Below, piece after piece: positions 49,385-61,974 of a stretch of DNA of 64,000 nucleotides; position 1 is the stretch's first letter, and each line of letters begins with the position of its first letter. The notes below the pieces were generated by a model, which ran no database searches, was not told where the DNA came from, and saw only the letters and a list, made by a program, of their open reading frames with translations. This stretch comes from Melieria omissa (Eukaryota > Arthropoda > Insecta > Diptera > Ulidiidae), in assembly GCA_963971225.1 (NCBI GenBank), contig OZ020267.1, positions 49,919,993-49,983,992 on the forward strand. The letters are read 5' to 3'. A program made the translations under genes and the position numbers.

Positions 49385-50363
49385 ATAATGCCTCGTTCTG
49401 ACTATGTCATATTCACTGACGACAAACACTGCCATATACATATGTCATGTTCGTCATATTTCGTCAAATGCGTTCTCATTGTATGGCAAAAACTGACGAA
49501 AAATACATATGACAAGTTTTGCCAGCATGTTGACATTTTTTGTTTTCTCATCAAACGTAGTCATATCGTTCGTTCGACACAAATTCTATCGTTCTCATTT
49601 GATTGTCATTTCGTATGGCAAAACGTAGTCATACATGCAGGCAAACGCAAATGACACCATATGACAACCCGTTCAAATTTAACTGACTACAAATTACACC
49701 ATATCGCACACGCACTACAAAAGTGACACAACTCAAACTTTTTCATTTTCGGGTTTATGTATTAATACTGTGCACAATGCATAAATCTACCAATCAGCAA
49801 AAGCTCAGTATATTTTGTTGTTGTTAACTATTACAAAAACACAGTTAGGTCTCTTTTCATGTCAGAAGTTTGATGCTATTTGATTGCTGCAGCTCAATGC
49901 AAAAGAGTCCTAACTCAAATTGTGTCACTTTTGACGAAATATATTTTTGTTAAATTTAATTTTAAGCAAAATTCTGAAAATGATTGTATATATTTTTAAT
50001 TTTTTTAATTATGAATTTTCAAAATTTTTCTTTCAACTTTTTAACTGTCATTTATAATTATTAAATTCAGAAAAAGTGGCATAACTCGAAATAGTTCCGT
50101 AATTATTGAATTAAAATATCATCAAAACAGTCACAACTCAAAATTTTGGATTTTCTTGTGTAAAATAAAAAAAAAAATTCTTGGAACTATCAAAAAGCAT
50201 AATCTGTAAGGATTTTCTACGGAACGGTCTATTCGTTATTTAAAAAAAATGTTTATTTAGCTGAAAAAACAGTTTTTTGCGTTTCCTGAAAAATCACAAA
50301 TTTTGAGTTATGTCACTTTTGTTGTGCATGTGCGATATATGACATAGTCAGAACGGCGCATAA
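49385..50363. mobile_element. TATGTCATAT-type MITE hosting a nested element
   Basis: A perfect 18-base inverted pair starting GTTCTGACTATGTC lies at 49395-49412 and 50337-50354, and imperfect similarity extends about 10 bases outward. The interior is full of CATATG/GTCATA words and repeats of ACACCATATGACA type. Without the nested element at 49704-50335 the unit would be about 350 bases. The target duplication is not clear. Confidence 0.7.
49704..50335 (-). mobile_element. TCGCACACGC-type MITE, copy 2, nested and inverted
   Basis: The ends begin TCGCACACGC on the left and TCGCACATGC inverted on the right, with TA on both sides (49702-49703 and 50336-50337). The interior is collinear with the inverse of 39436-40043. 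It lies against the right terminal repeat of the TATGTCATAT MITE, so it inserted after that element. There is no coding capacity. Confidence 0.8.
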
Positions 50364-51214
50364 TTCCCAAGTGTGACACACCCACTTCGTCGATGTGCAG
50401 TAGGCAGCTCAAAGAATCGAATATCGGATTTATGATTTATGAAGACTAAGTCCACCTTCGAGAAACTTAGCAATGGGCCTGGGTACCAACTAATCTTAAG
50501 AGCTCAAATCATTTGAATATGCGAATGGCAAACATTGCAACTACTCGATTATCATTTTCTATATTTCCCAAAACTCACACTCAGCTGCATTATCTCGTTA
50601 GTGGCATTTCGAACGCGGAATCAAGTCGACCACAGCCACTCGAACTTCTAATCTGTTTGTAATTTGGAACGCGCTGCCATTAACCTTTAAACGTAAACAA
50701 ACCAGATTCGAGTCTTTGCTCCTGCGTTTGTGATAAGCACACACACATACACAGAATTCATACACACGTACACATAAACAGTTGGGCGCACACATGTGTG
50801 GCGACAAAAACCGCACTGCCAAAAAACAATAAACCGAACAGCAAAACGTTTTGAGCAGGCGACAGCTTCTTCAATTGCGATTCTGAGTGCCAACCAGACA
50901 CACACTGGCACAGCTCATTTGCAGAGGGCGCGGTGGAGAGGAGGGAAGCGACGCTCAAGCAAATGCAAAGAAAAAATTATAGAAAAGGCAATGACACTTT
51001 TGCAGCTCGGTCGTTTGAATAACACAAACAACAAGAACCGAAATACACAAATTTGTGAGTAGAGTAAACAATGCGGGGCGACGGCAACCAGCCAAGCGGA
51101 GGACGCCAAAATCGCATTTGTGGCGGCACGTCCTCACTTTTAGACTTCCAGACCGATAACATTAGAACGACAAAATTACAAATTCTATGCTGAGCCAATA
51201 TGACAACTGATGAT
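50364..51214. other. Unassigned non-coding sequence
   Basis: A CA-rich tract lies at about 50738-50775. The overlapping frames on both strands (60-88 codons) match nothing that I recognise. Confidence 0.45.
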
Positions 51215-51218
51215 TTAA

Positions 51219-51722
51219 CCCTTTATCCGGCTGTGTGACAGTAATGTCACAAACCCTAAAATTAACTGAAGTTGCACTGTTATTGTTAGATGTGAGCATG
51301 CTGGGTATTGTAACACAACCGAAACAAGGTGTGCTTTATGTGACAGCAAAAAATTGTGTGAACACAGCATAATGTATGTTTACTTTTTAGCGCCAAAAGT
51401 TTAGTGCATACAATTTTCTGACAACGCAACAAGTGTTTGATTTGCAAAACAAAATTGTTTCGAAATTGTGAAATACAATCCATGTTTTTATAAATAAAGT
51501 GTGTAAATACATAAATAAAGGGTTTTTGCCAAGTTTGAATAAAAATATGTAATATTAGGCTTTGATATGGATACTGTGTGTAACATTTCTGTAACAAAGA
51601 ACATTTTTTTGATTTAAATGATTTCAAATTTCATAAATAAAAAAAGGGTGTTTTTAATTAAAACGCAGCTAAGGGGGCAAAAACACGTTTTGGTTTAAAA
51701 TATTCTATTGACCAATAAAGGG
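51219..51722. mobile_element. piggyBac-like MITE (CCCTTTAT ends)
   Basis: TTAA flanks lie at 51215-51218 and 51723-51726. The ends read CCCTTTAT inward from both sides. A subterminal hairpin TGTGACA-GTAA-TGTCACA lies at 51234-51251, and a related TGTAACATTTCTGTAACA lies at 51577-51594. TTAA targets and CCC starts fit the piggyBac group. The 113-codon minus frame inside is not a transposase, so the 504-base element is non-autonomous. Confidence 0.75.
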
Positions 51723-51726
51723 TTAA

Positions 51727-53939
51727 ATGTTTAACAAAAACGGTTCCTAGTCAAAATAGAAATTTCAGTGGCCTCGAATGCAAATCGAAGCAAATCACAT
51801 GTACGAATTGACACATTTGGATGTAGCGACGTAGTGGAGTTTTCAACTATAGCTGAATAGACATGTACAGAGCACGAACTCATGTTAATACAAATGTATT
51901 TATGTATGTAATTGTTGCATTATTTTCGGTATAATTTTTTAATTTCTTTGAATTTAAACAAAAACAACGAAAATCTAATATTTTGGGACCAGAACTTCAA
52001 ATATATTAGCCGTCAGTATGTCTGACTCTGCAAATGTGAAATGTCTGTATTGACGCCAGATCAAAGCCATCGAATTTGAATTGTTTTGTCTAGAAGCGAA
52101 ACAATTGAGAGAACTAAACCGTACTTGTAGTGCTTTCGGAAACCAGGAATTGCAAATATCTTGCTGACGTATGCAGCTAATGACTCTCGACTTGCGCTGC
52201 GGCTCGACGCTACACACAGCACTCTCGTGTAGTGTGAGATAAAATATGATAATAACATCGTTAATAACTCGAAAAGTTCGAGCTTGGTTTTTGCCACGTG
52301 ACTTAGTTAATAGATGACGTTGGACGCGTGACTCGAAGCGGAGCGGAACATTTTTTTCCCAATAGCAGTGAAAGTTGTAGTCATTCTACTCAAATGCTTA
52401 GCAAAAAAATTTGCACTATGCCATTAACAAATTTCAAACGGTGCTGATTGACAGTTTAATTGTGAATATTTTGAGGTAAAGGCGGACTGTGTTTGTTGCC
52501 AACAACAGGCAAATTGCTGAAAGATTATTAAGTAAATTTGTTTGATGTTTTCGAGTGTTCTTCTGTGTTCAACTGTCAACACTCAGTTGTTCAAAAATCT
52601 TGCACAGTTGATCTACAAAACGAACCGTGATGATCGTGGAGGTGAAGTGGAACTTGGACTCACGTTTCGCTAAGATTCGGTTAATGTTTAAGATAAAAAA
52701 AACAAAGTCTAATGCATATCGTTCACATCTCTCGTGCGATCGTAAACGGTTTTGGCACTTTTCGAGAATGAAATTAATTGCACTGCATTTTATTATAGTT
52801 TCTTTAATATTTAGGGCAAATAAGTTGTTTAAAGTTACTTTCTGATAGGTAGATACGACGAAGAATTTAGCTCATTGTAAAGAATGTAAAAAAGTTCAAA
52901 TATATGTCTGTCAGTATAGCTGGTTTTATTTTGAAGCAAAAACATGCGATAACTCTATTAAATTTTTCAAAATAAATAAACTGTGAAAAAAGTTTGAGTT
53001 CGAATTTCGAGCGTTTCAACTTTGTTCAACTTTGACCGAAAAACTCGATGTGGCGTTTAATTAAAAACTGAACAATATTTAAATTTGTTTTATTATTATA
53101 TTTTCTCTTTGTTGCTCAAGTAATCGCATTTTTGTCAATGTGGCAGTTGCGCTATTAACTAAAATTTACGTACAGAACACCCGCATGAATATACATACGT
53201 ACATACAAACGTACTCACAAACGATTTCCATGTAGCGAATAACGACAGAGCAGCAAATAAACGAAAAATCGCAAAGGTGTGGGCACTGTCTTGACGTCAT
53301 TTCTATATTTTTTCCGAGTTACGTTGCCGCCATTAAGTACGCCAACAAGCGATCTTCCGCACCAGAAGAGAGACGGTGAGTTGCGCAGCCCCCGGCACTC
53401 GCCAGAGCCAACATTCTGACGTCGCACATTTGTCTCTATGCGAACAGCTATGCTGTTTGTTTGTCTAGCTATCTGTTTATCTACGAGTATTTTTCAATAA
53501 TTGACGTATTGTCAAGGTCGCAGTGTGCCGCACACATGCCGGCGAGCGAATCGCGCCAAGTGTGGCTGGCTGGTGTGTTCAGGTGAACATGATTTCGAGT
53601 GTGTTTGACTGGTGTGAGGAACCATTGCGCGGCTGCTTTACGCTTCCGCAACCAGCGCTCATATCGGTGTCGGGACTGGCTGAAGTGGGCACTCGACTCG
53701 AAAATGGTGCAACCACTCGATGCGTGGCTGCAAGTTGGCAGCTTTTGTGCACTTCAGCGACACTGATCTGAATGCGAAAAAATCGAATCGGAGCAGCAAA
53801 GACGCACCCAATGCTGCCTGCAGCAACAAGTGCGCATTGCATCGACACATTTATGTGGTTCGAGTAGATGCGGAAAGCAGCCAGCGGCTGGCATGCATTT
53901 TCTGGCAAGCGCCGCACAGCAAATTCTATTGACTGCACT
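51727..53939. other. Unassigned non-coding sequence
   Basis: AT-rich sequence runs to about 53.2 kb, then becomes less AT-rich. Frames of 60-119 codons near 53.5-53.95 kb overlap on both strands. No gene was recognised. Confidence 0.45.
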
Positions 53940-55280
53940 TTAAATATACAACAGCAAAAGCAACAACAAAGCGAATTCTTTCAGTGATTTTGCGCTTGGC
54001 ACACAGAGAAGCGACCGCGCCGACCGGCCGGCCTCATGTACGCGGCCGCCAAGTGTTGCCGCTAAATGCGTATCCGAGCGGCGCCGACAGACGTTGCCAC
54101 ACATGGCTATACACACACACACACATAGTGTGTGAACACTCAAGCACAGCGAGCGGTACTGCGGCTGCAGCTGCAGCTGGGGCGGTCCGAAGGGGCCGCC
54201 GCTCTGCCCATTTGCGGCTACTACTTTAGCTCCTAAGGCTGCGGCGCTGGCTGTCGGCGTTGCCGTGTGCCGCTTTTAGCGTTTCATTGGAAATTGGGTT
54301 ATTGGGTCATAATTCAGTGCAGTTCGACGCAACTTCTCGATTTTTATTCCGTTCGGCGGCACGAAGCGACTGAGGCTTGCGCCGCTAATGGCTGCCACTA
54401 ATGCAATATTATTGCTGCTTTTGTTGTTTTTATTAGTTTTATTGTTTCTACACGCGCGCGCACACACACACACACAAACACACGGACGGACGCGCTAGTT
54501 GACTGCATTGTGTCGCTGCATTACTTTGAGGCTATTTTATTTTTACATTAGTTTAATTTAAATGCATTTTTATGTTGGTCGTTTTTGCTGCATCAATACT
54601 GTTGTTGTTGTTGTTTTTGTTGTTGTTATTATTGTTGCTTGCTGCGCGTTGCCTTTTTCGCCGAGCGTATTCGATTATTTGCTTCCCACTTTGTAGTGTT
54701 CAAAGTTCGCCATTACATTGCTTTGGTGTTGTTGTAGATACAATTGCAATGGCAGCTGTTGTCATTGCTATTGCCGCTATTGTTGTTATCGTTGCTCACG
54801 ATGATGATCGCTGTGTCACTAATTAGGTTACACGGTTTTTGCCTGTTTACACTTTGTTTTAATTCCATTTTTATTTGTATTCATTGCTACAATTGCTGAT
54901 ACTTTTGTTGCAGTTTTTCGTTGTTGTTGTTGCTGTTGTTGTAGTTTTAAGTATATCATACATACAACGCAGTTGTCGCTTATTGTTATTGTTGTTAAAT
55001 GATTTTGGAACAAAGTCAATTTTAAGTGAAAACAAGGACAATTTGCACTCGAATGCGACATTGCCCACACACAACAACAAACAGACGAGTAACGTACACC
55101 TATACATGCATGAGTGCACATCACATTGCATAGATTGGGGCGGCCATAAAGTCGGTGCAGACGTGTGCCGAGGGAATAATTCTAAAAGCGCTGTAATCGC
55201 AATCAAATACAAATTAAATTCAAAAGTAAACATACAAACATGCATGCATATTTACATACATATGCAGAACTTTAACCCAT
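53940..55280. repeat. Microsatellite-rich zone (CA, GTT)
   Basis: There is an (AC)n tract at 54111-54125, (CG)n then (CA)n at 54451-54482, (GTT)n at 54601-54637 and (GTT)n with GCT at 54919-54943. Frames of 80-135 codons across 54.57-55.28 kb are isoleucine-, leucine- or asparagine-rich reads of these repeats. Confidence 0.75.
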
Positions 55281-57117
55281 AGAAATTCAAAGCTGGCTTT
55301 TGACAAAACATACAAAACCCTGAAACTATTTTTTATGATATTCAAAGTTACCAATCGTCTGATTGGGCTTTTAGCGACTGAAATCACGCCTCGGTGGGTG
55401 GCTTAAGGTTCGTATTCGGGAAGACTAGAAAAAAAACGTGAACTGACTTCAAAATTGGTAAAAATACTTGAAATGGAAAATGAGTAGACATTTTTAAATT
55501 TTTTGTAAAATCAAAATCTGACACGGCAATGATGGGTTATAAACTCAACGAAAATCCATCAAATGAGGAGTGATCCGATACGCGTTTTCCAAATCAAAAT
55601 CTGACGGGTCACCAGTGCGTTAAAAGTTTTAATGGGGAAACATGATTTGATATTCCTACAAAGCACTGAAAGCATTATAAATTTTCTGTTATCAAAACCT
55701 GAACAAAGGGTTGAGAGAAACGTGATTTATTGGGCCCCTTGACTTCTGACTTGCGTGCAAAGCCAACGAGTCCGTTTAGTCCCTCATATGATTTGACCAA
55801 AAATCGTTTCAACCGAGTGACATTTGCATAGCCTGTACAGGTATCGATGCTACTGGGATGTGTCAGAAGCAATGTTTCAGGAAGCACTTCTTTCCATAAA
55901 CAGTTATCCTCGAATTTCTTTCTGATTTTTCCCATTTGCCTTGTTCCAATTAAATGTGATTATTATCATTGAATGCACTGCAATAACAAATATATACACT
56001 ATCGCCATCGCAGAGACTAAGCATCTAATCTGAATTCATAGCAATTGTAAATTGCGTTTATTTAAATCACAGCAACGAGGCGACACGTTCATTGTGAATG
56101 ACAAAGTGAGACTTCGTTTGCTGTTTGTTGTTGTTATGGCAATTGCAGCTGCTGCTAGATTTAATGACGATATTGTTGACACTGACGTTGTTAATGATGC
56201 TGATATGGTGATGATATGACGGTAATGTCGCCAACGATGCTAATAATGCAATAATATTCACAATAATGTCATCAATGTTGTTGGCAATGAAGGCGGCTGC
56301 TAGAATTTCTGTAGCTGTGTTGGTTGTATGGTCTTCTTGTTCATTTTTTACGGCGACGATGCGTAATGACTGGCACAGTTCTTGTATTCATATGTGCTTT
56401 CAGTCCCCAATCGTCTGTGCAACTATTTAGCAGTCGTCAGTGCAGCAACCAATTGACCAACCAACACCCCGAGCGCCTGGCCGTCGTTCGTTCAAGACAG
56501 TCAGCGATCATAAACTGTTGCATGCGTGAAAAACAAAGAAGCGACACATCGTGCAGCAACATGTGTGTCATCGTTCCAAGCGGCCCGAAACTCCTCACCG
56601 ACGACAGTGGCGTTGCGCGGCAGGAGACGCACAATGTTTGCTAGTATGCAAATGTTGTCACATCATATGGCAACTGCGACTGCTACGTGCGCAATAATCG
56701 TTTGACAGATCATCAATGCTGCCCATTAATATTGAATGAAGTCATGTTGTTGCGAACAGCTGTTGCATCGTCAAGCGATGCACAGTGTTGTGACTTTATA
56801 TAGCGTAGTGACAAAAATAGAAGGAGTGGTGGTACATAAAGGAATTTGGTATGCAGTTATTGTATGAGAAAGGAACTTACTGTGCAACATTTCAATGAAA
56901 TCGGACTAAAACTTCGACCACCTCCCATACAACCGGATTTGAAGAAACTGCACATCAACAATGAAAATTATCTTAGTTCACAAAAGCTACATTCATAATA
57001 TTTTTTTTTTTTAATATATTTTAATTTAAATTTTAATATAAATTTGTTTATAAACGTTTACTTATATACCTAGAAAAAATGTGTTCATTTCATAAATGTT
57101 TGAAAATAAAATCTCGA
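55281..57117. other. Unassigned non-coding sequence
   Basis: No gene or RNA was recognised. From about 56895 the words CACCTCCCATACAA begin, which also occur at 57588 and resemble the internal words of the repeat that follows. Confidence 0.45.
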
Positions 57118-57442
57118 CAAATTGCTCCACAGCTGCTCAGAGGTTGCTCTTAGAAGGTTAAAATCTATAACTGACCCCCAGTAATTTATTCTCCTAACTA
57201 TTTTTTGCGAACATTCCTACCCCCTATTTTCAACCCTGAGTGGCTACCATAAAAAAATCATCGTTTTAATAAAATGGGCTCCTGCTACTCTCAGTTTGGT
57301 CTCAGACGTACCATTAGGAGGAATGACCCCCATTTATTTTTCCTTCCGAATGTTTTTTCTGTACACACCTAATCGATGTATCCAACGCTTAAGGTGGCTG
57401 CCATATAAAACTAGTAATTTTCAGTGGAATTGGCTCCACACT
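57118..57442 (-). repeat. Dispersed repeat, minus-oriented copy
   Basis: This is the inverse of the family at 11475-11860. It has CGACAAATTGCTCCAC at the left, CATTTATTTTTCCTTCCG in the middle and CTTAAGGTGGCTGCCATA at the right. It lacks the 58-bp tandem duplication. Similar words continue on both sides (about 56895-57605), so the full repeat may be longer. Confidence 0.65.
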
Positions 57443-57847
57443 TGTAAATCTTTACTACATAAGTGAGGAAAGATCGTATCTTGGAAACTGATGAACCGAT
57501 TTGAATAATTTATTCAACAATAGTCAAGGTTCCTAAGTGCAAAAATACAAAATTAATTCGAGTTCAAAAATTCTCCACCAGAGAGCCACCTCCCATACAA
57601 GTGAAGTAGTTAAGTTGTCAACTTTTGGGTTTGTACGAAGAAAAAATCAAAGTGTATTGTCGTTACTCCATTAAACCCTCTATTTCGAATATAATAGTAA
57701 TCGTTATTGATTGTTCGAAGCTATGTACAACAAATTTGTCCATCAGCAACAGAGCATTAGTTGACCGACTGCTATTGGCATTCCATCAAGAGCTTATAAC
57801 ATCTGTGCTATCCAATATTTTTTCTTAAGACTTGGGATTTCTCTTAA

Positions 57848-58359
57848 CCCTTTCGCTATTTTGTTGCCAACATGGCACATTGCTACTTTGTGGACGTCTG
57901 AGCCCTCTGTGGTTTCAAGAATACATTTTTTGTTGGCCCTTAGAATATTTTGAAGTTTTAGGAAAAATACGAAATTAAAAAATTTTAGTTTAAAGCAGAG
58001 AAGTATACACGTTTTTTAAAGGTATATCTTGACATAGTAGAGGAAGAAGAAGCAGAAAAAATTAGAGAACCATTTTGGTTTGACGTTTTCTTTCAATTTA
58101 GATACATTTATTGTTTAATTTTGGCTGAAATAAATCAAAAAATATTCAAATTTTCGTTATGTGTTAAAAGTTTTATGTTTAAGTTATTATTGCAGCCACA
58201 ACGATGTGGTTGCTCTGATAGAAAAACACTCTAAAATACAGGGTCCAACTATAAAAATTGAAAAATTTCTTTGGAATGTTGCTAATATAACCGCAGAGAA
58301 GCATAAAACGTAAAATTTTAATTTTTAACTTTCCCCAGTAAAAACCTGTAGCGAAAGGG
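57848..58359. mobile_element. piggyBac-like MITE (CCCTTTCGCTA ends)
   Basis: TTAA flanks lie at 57844-57847 and 58360-58363, with an 11-base perfect inverted end CCCTTTCGCTA. At 512 bases there is no transposase; the open frames inside are short. It lies 12 bases from the pogo-like MITE that follows. Confidence 0.8.
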
Positions 58360-58371
58360 TTAATTGAAGTA

Positions 58372-58620
58372 CAGTCATGTCTGGGTATAGTGAACACCCT
58401 ATATAGTGAACACCTCGATATAGTGAACATCCAAATTTTGACATGGAGCCTGTAAGTATTAAACAAAATTTTGAAAGGAATTTCAAGCAAAAACCAAAAA
58501 GTGTATTTTGAGAAAATAAAACGAGTTTTTGAACAAAAATGTTAACCTTGATATAGTGAACAACCTCAATACTGTGAACAGGCCTTGCAATAATTAGTTC
58601 ACTATATCCAGACACGACTG
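58372..58620 (+). mobile_element. pogo/Tigger-like MITE, copy 2
   Basis: The ends begin CAGTCATGTCTGG on the left and, inverted, CAGTCGTGTCTGG on the right, running into TATAGTGAAC. TA duplications are intact at 58370-58371 and 58621-58622. The 249 bases are collinear with copy 1 at 10900-11147 and in the same orientation. There is no coding capacity. Confidence 0.85.
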
Positions 58621-58622
58621 TA

Positions 58623-60262
58623 TTTCCTATTAAACCCCATACTCTGATTTTTGTGGTTATAACATTGCATTTTGGCATTTTTGTCACTACTCACAACACT
58701 GTGCGGCGTTCTCAATGAATGCGGAGACTGATGCATGTTTTCAAACATCAAACCGAAACGAGTTAATAAATGCAAGCAACACTTCTATGTTTTTGTTTCT
58801 TCTATGGTTTTGCAACTGCACAATGCCGAACATCGGACGTGATTGCGATACAAATTTCAAGCAGTGAGGCCACTGACAACGCTTTCAGTGCATCTGGTGG
58901 GCGGTCCAAAGTCGAGAAGAATTTATTGGGCAGACATTTTTCAAATTCGTCATCTTTTCTATCTCTTATGCGATTTAAATACTCAACTAAGTAATATTGG
59001 CGGTAGTCATAACGCGTGGCTTATTGCACTGGCGAATGGGTGCAAGAGCACAATTACCGCCAAAAACAATAAAACATACAACAATGACACAAACACATGT
59101 TTGAACCCGCTGCTTAGGCTTTGTTCGTATGGGCTCTGTTCAAGTGATGGCTCACAAATAAATTGTCTTCTACTTTTTTCTCTTCTGCCAGTGCAGCTAC
59201 CGCAAATCGTGAATGTCACTATGCGTTTAATTCGAAAATCGCTCTTGTCCTGGCTACTACAGCAGCCGCATACATCTCAACTCATTTGACACATTTAGCT
59301 TTCATACTGTTGTTGTTTTTGTCGTAGTCCACACTCAACTGGCGACACTTGTGATATATTCAGAAAATATTCAGCAGAGCAGGGAATAAAAAAGGGTGTT
59401 GCACAACATTCGTTCGTCATTCATGGTGTGTTGGGACCATGTGTAAATATCGCAACGACTCGGCAAGCAGATGGAGGACTACATGGACAAGCAGACGGGC
59501 GACCAGACAGTCAGCCAGCCAGCCGCCTGGAAGTGAACTGCATGCAACAAATTCAAACATGAAAATTTCCAGTGTAGGAAGTGAAGAGGGAAACCGAGAG
59601 GCGAGATAAAAATGGCGCAAATAATAAATTGAATTCAATGAACAATTTATGTGATGCAATTTATGCTATTTTCTGAAATATTTCGCCGCTCCCTCCCCGT
59701 TTGCATTTCGTATGACATTATGCCATTGTTGTTGTGGCTGCGGTTGTTGCTGCAATTGCCAGCCAGCGCAATTGTGTCATGTAACCCCATTAGCATGCAA
59801 CAAAAAGAACAGCAGCAACAACACATGCATGAATATGAGATCACCACGCCAACTGACCCACTTTAACCGACCACCAGCTCGCCACACTGGCAGCCCCACC
59901 ACTGCGCTGGCAGACAGCCTGCTGGTCAGCAAACAATTTGATCCCTTTTACCCTAATTCAGTTGACAACACTGGCAGCAAATGTGAGCTGACTCGTATTG
60001 CAGTGAAATAATGTCAAATAAGCCGTGTGCCGGTCTTGGCCGACTGATTTATATCCTGCACCATCGAAATGGTCTAGCAAGAAAATTCGAATTTTATTTA
60101 ATTTTAATAAATTTTTTTTTGTGTTAAATACGCAAATATTGCGTTATGAACAAAATGGGCCAACAGCAGTAAGGAAAATCTCGCAAACATACTCATTCAT
60201 AACTATGTATTATACAAAATATTCATAAAATTATCGCTGTAATATTCCTCTGTACTGAAAGC
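58623..60262. other. Unassigned non-coding sequence
   Basis: Frames of 74 and 148 codons start at 58770 and 58843 in two registers of the same DNA. The 74-codon frame opens with a hydrophobic, signal-peptide-like stretch, but nothing else supports a gene. Confidence 0.45.
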
Positions 60263-60269
60263 GCATCCT

Positions 60270-60479
60270 TTGCACATTATAAAGTTTGTATCGAAGGGAA
60301 TACACCGTTCCACCCAGTGCAGGGTATGTAAAATGGGACAGAGGAAAAAATACTTTTACAATGCAGTAGTTGTAGGATCTGACATTCTACCCGACTACAA
60401 TGTGGCCGTTTTGAGATTGGAGCAACATTTTGCAACCGGAAATAATCAATATGTCCGTACAACTTTAATTGAAACGTGA
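60270..60479 (+). pseudogene. Possible relic of a piggyBac-type C-terminal zinc finger
   Basis: The 69-codon frame contains HRSTQCRVCKMGQRKK, which resembles the C-x-x-C and basic segment that opens the cysteine-rich C-terminal domain of piggyBac transposases. In the neighbouring frame the next bases read QCSSC, which could supply the second C-x-x-C pair after a frameshift. The rest of the transposase is not visible upstream and no matching terminal repeats were found, so this is a weak suggestion. It may be a chance match. Confidence 0.25.
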
Positions 60480-61966
60480 GTATGCAAAGTGTAGGACACA
60501 CGAGAACCATTGTTTACATCTGGACATTCTTTTTCGATGCTGTATTGTATATTTTTCATTTTGTTAGAAACATTTAAAATACTTGTTCGATTTGTATCAG
60601 TTTGTTTCTCTTCAGAACATCAGGATTATTTTCAAGAGTTTAACACGTTCGCGGCCGTGATTGCTAAAGCATTCATTTTCATAGTGATGAAAAATGGCGC
60701 AAAATGCAATAACATTCGAATTGTAAAGCCAATTTGTATTTATTAAATTTTAAAAATTAATTTAATTAATTAATTAAATTAATGTAATTCAAAATAATGA
60801 CCAACTGTTTCATAAGGTGCTTTCATATTAGTTTATCTTGTCTCGGCGTATTTATAAATTTCTTTAACACATTCGTGAGCGAGAATTTTATAGCATTAGT
60901 ATCATATAACGGTTAAAATGAGATATTTTGACTACTTTTACAATATATGTTTACTCAGATTTCGTTTGAAAAAAACTGACTGTCTATTTTTGCTATTCAA
61001 ATCTCAAACATTAGATGCATAAAATTAAAAATTATGCTCTGAAGAACTGTTGTAGTAATATTTGTCATTCTTCTTGATTTTTAGAAATTTTTCTCTTTCA
61101 TATTAATATCAAGTGTTTTTAAATTTTTTAAATTAGAGTAGCACACGATTACGAAAATATATATCAAAGTATACCAGCGTGTTTCTTGCGAAACTTGTAT
61201 GTTGTTACGTGATTTTAAACGGATCCCTACCACGTATCATGGTTTTTTAATGAACTGTCACCTGACTTCATCTCTAATTTCCTTCCAGAAAAAAGTCGCT
61301 GCCTTCTAATGCTCTAAAAATTCGAATTTTGTAGCAGAGACCATGAGCAGCGAATAAAGACCCAACCCATACGGAATCCGTCCGAATGAACTAACCAGAG
61401 ATCAATGACATTAAATATCAATTTCGACTAGGCCTCAGGGAAAGAAGCAAACGTAAAGGAAAGCAAAACAAAAAAGGACAATGAAAGCAAAAAATCACAC
61501 GAAATCAGAAGTAGAAGCCAAGGAAGTAACAGCAAGGATGAGGCCCCGTCTCGTTGGGCTATCCTACCTACGCCAACCAACCGTCTGGCCAGCGCAGCGT
61601 TGAAAAACCACACTCGAATCTTTTGTATCGCCAACAATTACACACCGGTGGCTTAGGCTCATACAATGTGGTCTTCTTCTCGTCATTTGATGTTTTATTG
61701 TTGTTTTGTTTGGCTCGGTATCTGTTGGTGAGGACCATTTTCAGCTGGTCTCTTCTTCAGATGGTTTGGGGCTTTTGTTTTGTTCCCTATTTTTCGTTAT
61801 CTGCTGCCTGCCTCTTGTTTTTATACGTTTTTTCAATTTTTCTTGTTTGTGTAGACTGCTTTCGTTCTGGACGTACGGTAATTGCCGCTCGTCTGGGAGA
61901 AACCGTACGCTTAATGGTCAATAAACTCTGCATTAAAAGTATTTGCCACAATTATGCTAATGCAGG
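60480..61966. other. Unassigned non-coding sequence
   Basis: A perfect 26-base AT palindrome lies at 60757-60782. TTAACACGTTCG (60640s) and TTAACACATTCG (60860s) look like left ends of TTAA elements, but both point the same way and have no clear partners. A 146-codon plus frame at 61554-61994 is hydrophobic and runs into the hAT element that follows. It matches nothing that I recognise. Confidence 0.45.
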
Positions 61967-61974
61967 CCTACGAC

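Noticed and set aside
60649..60916. TTAACACGTTCG and TTAACACATTCG as piggyBac-like ends
   Set aside because: Both are in the same orientation and neither has a convincing right end.
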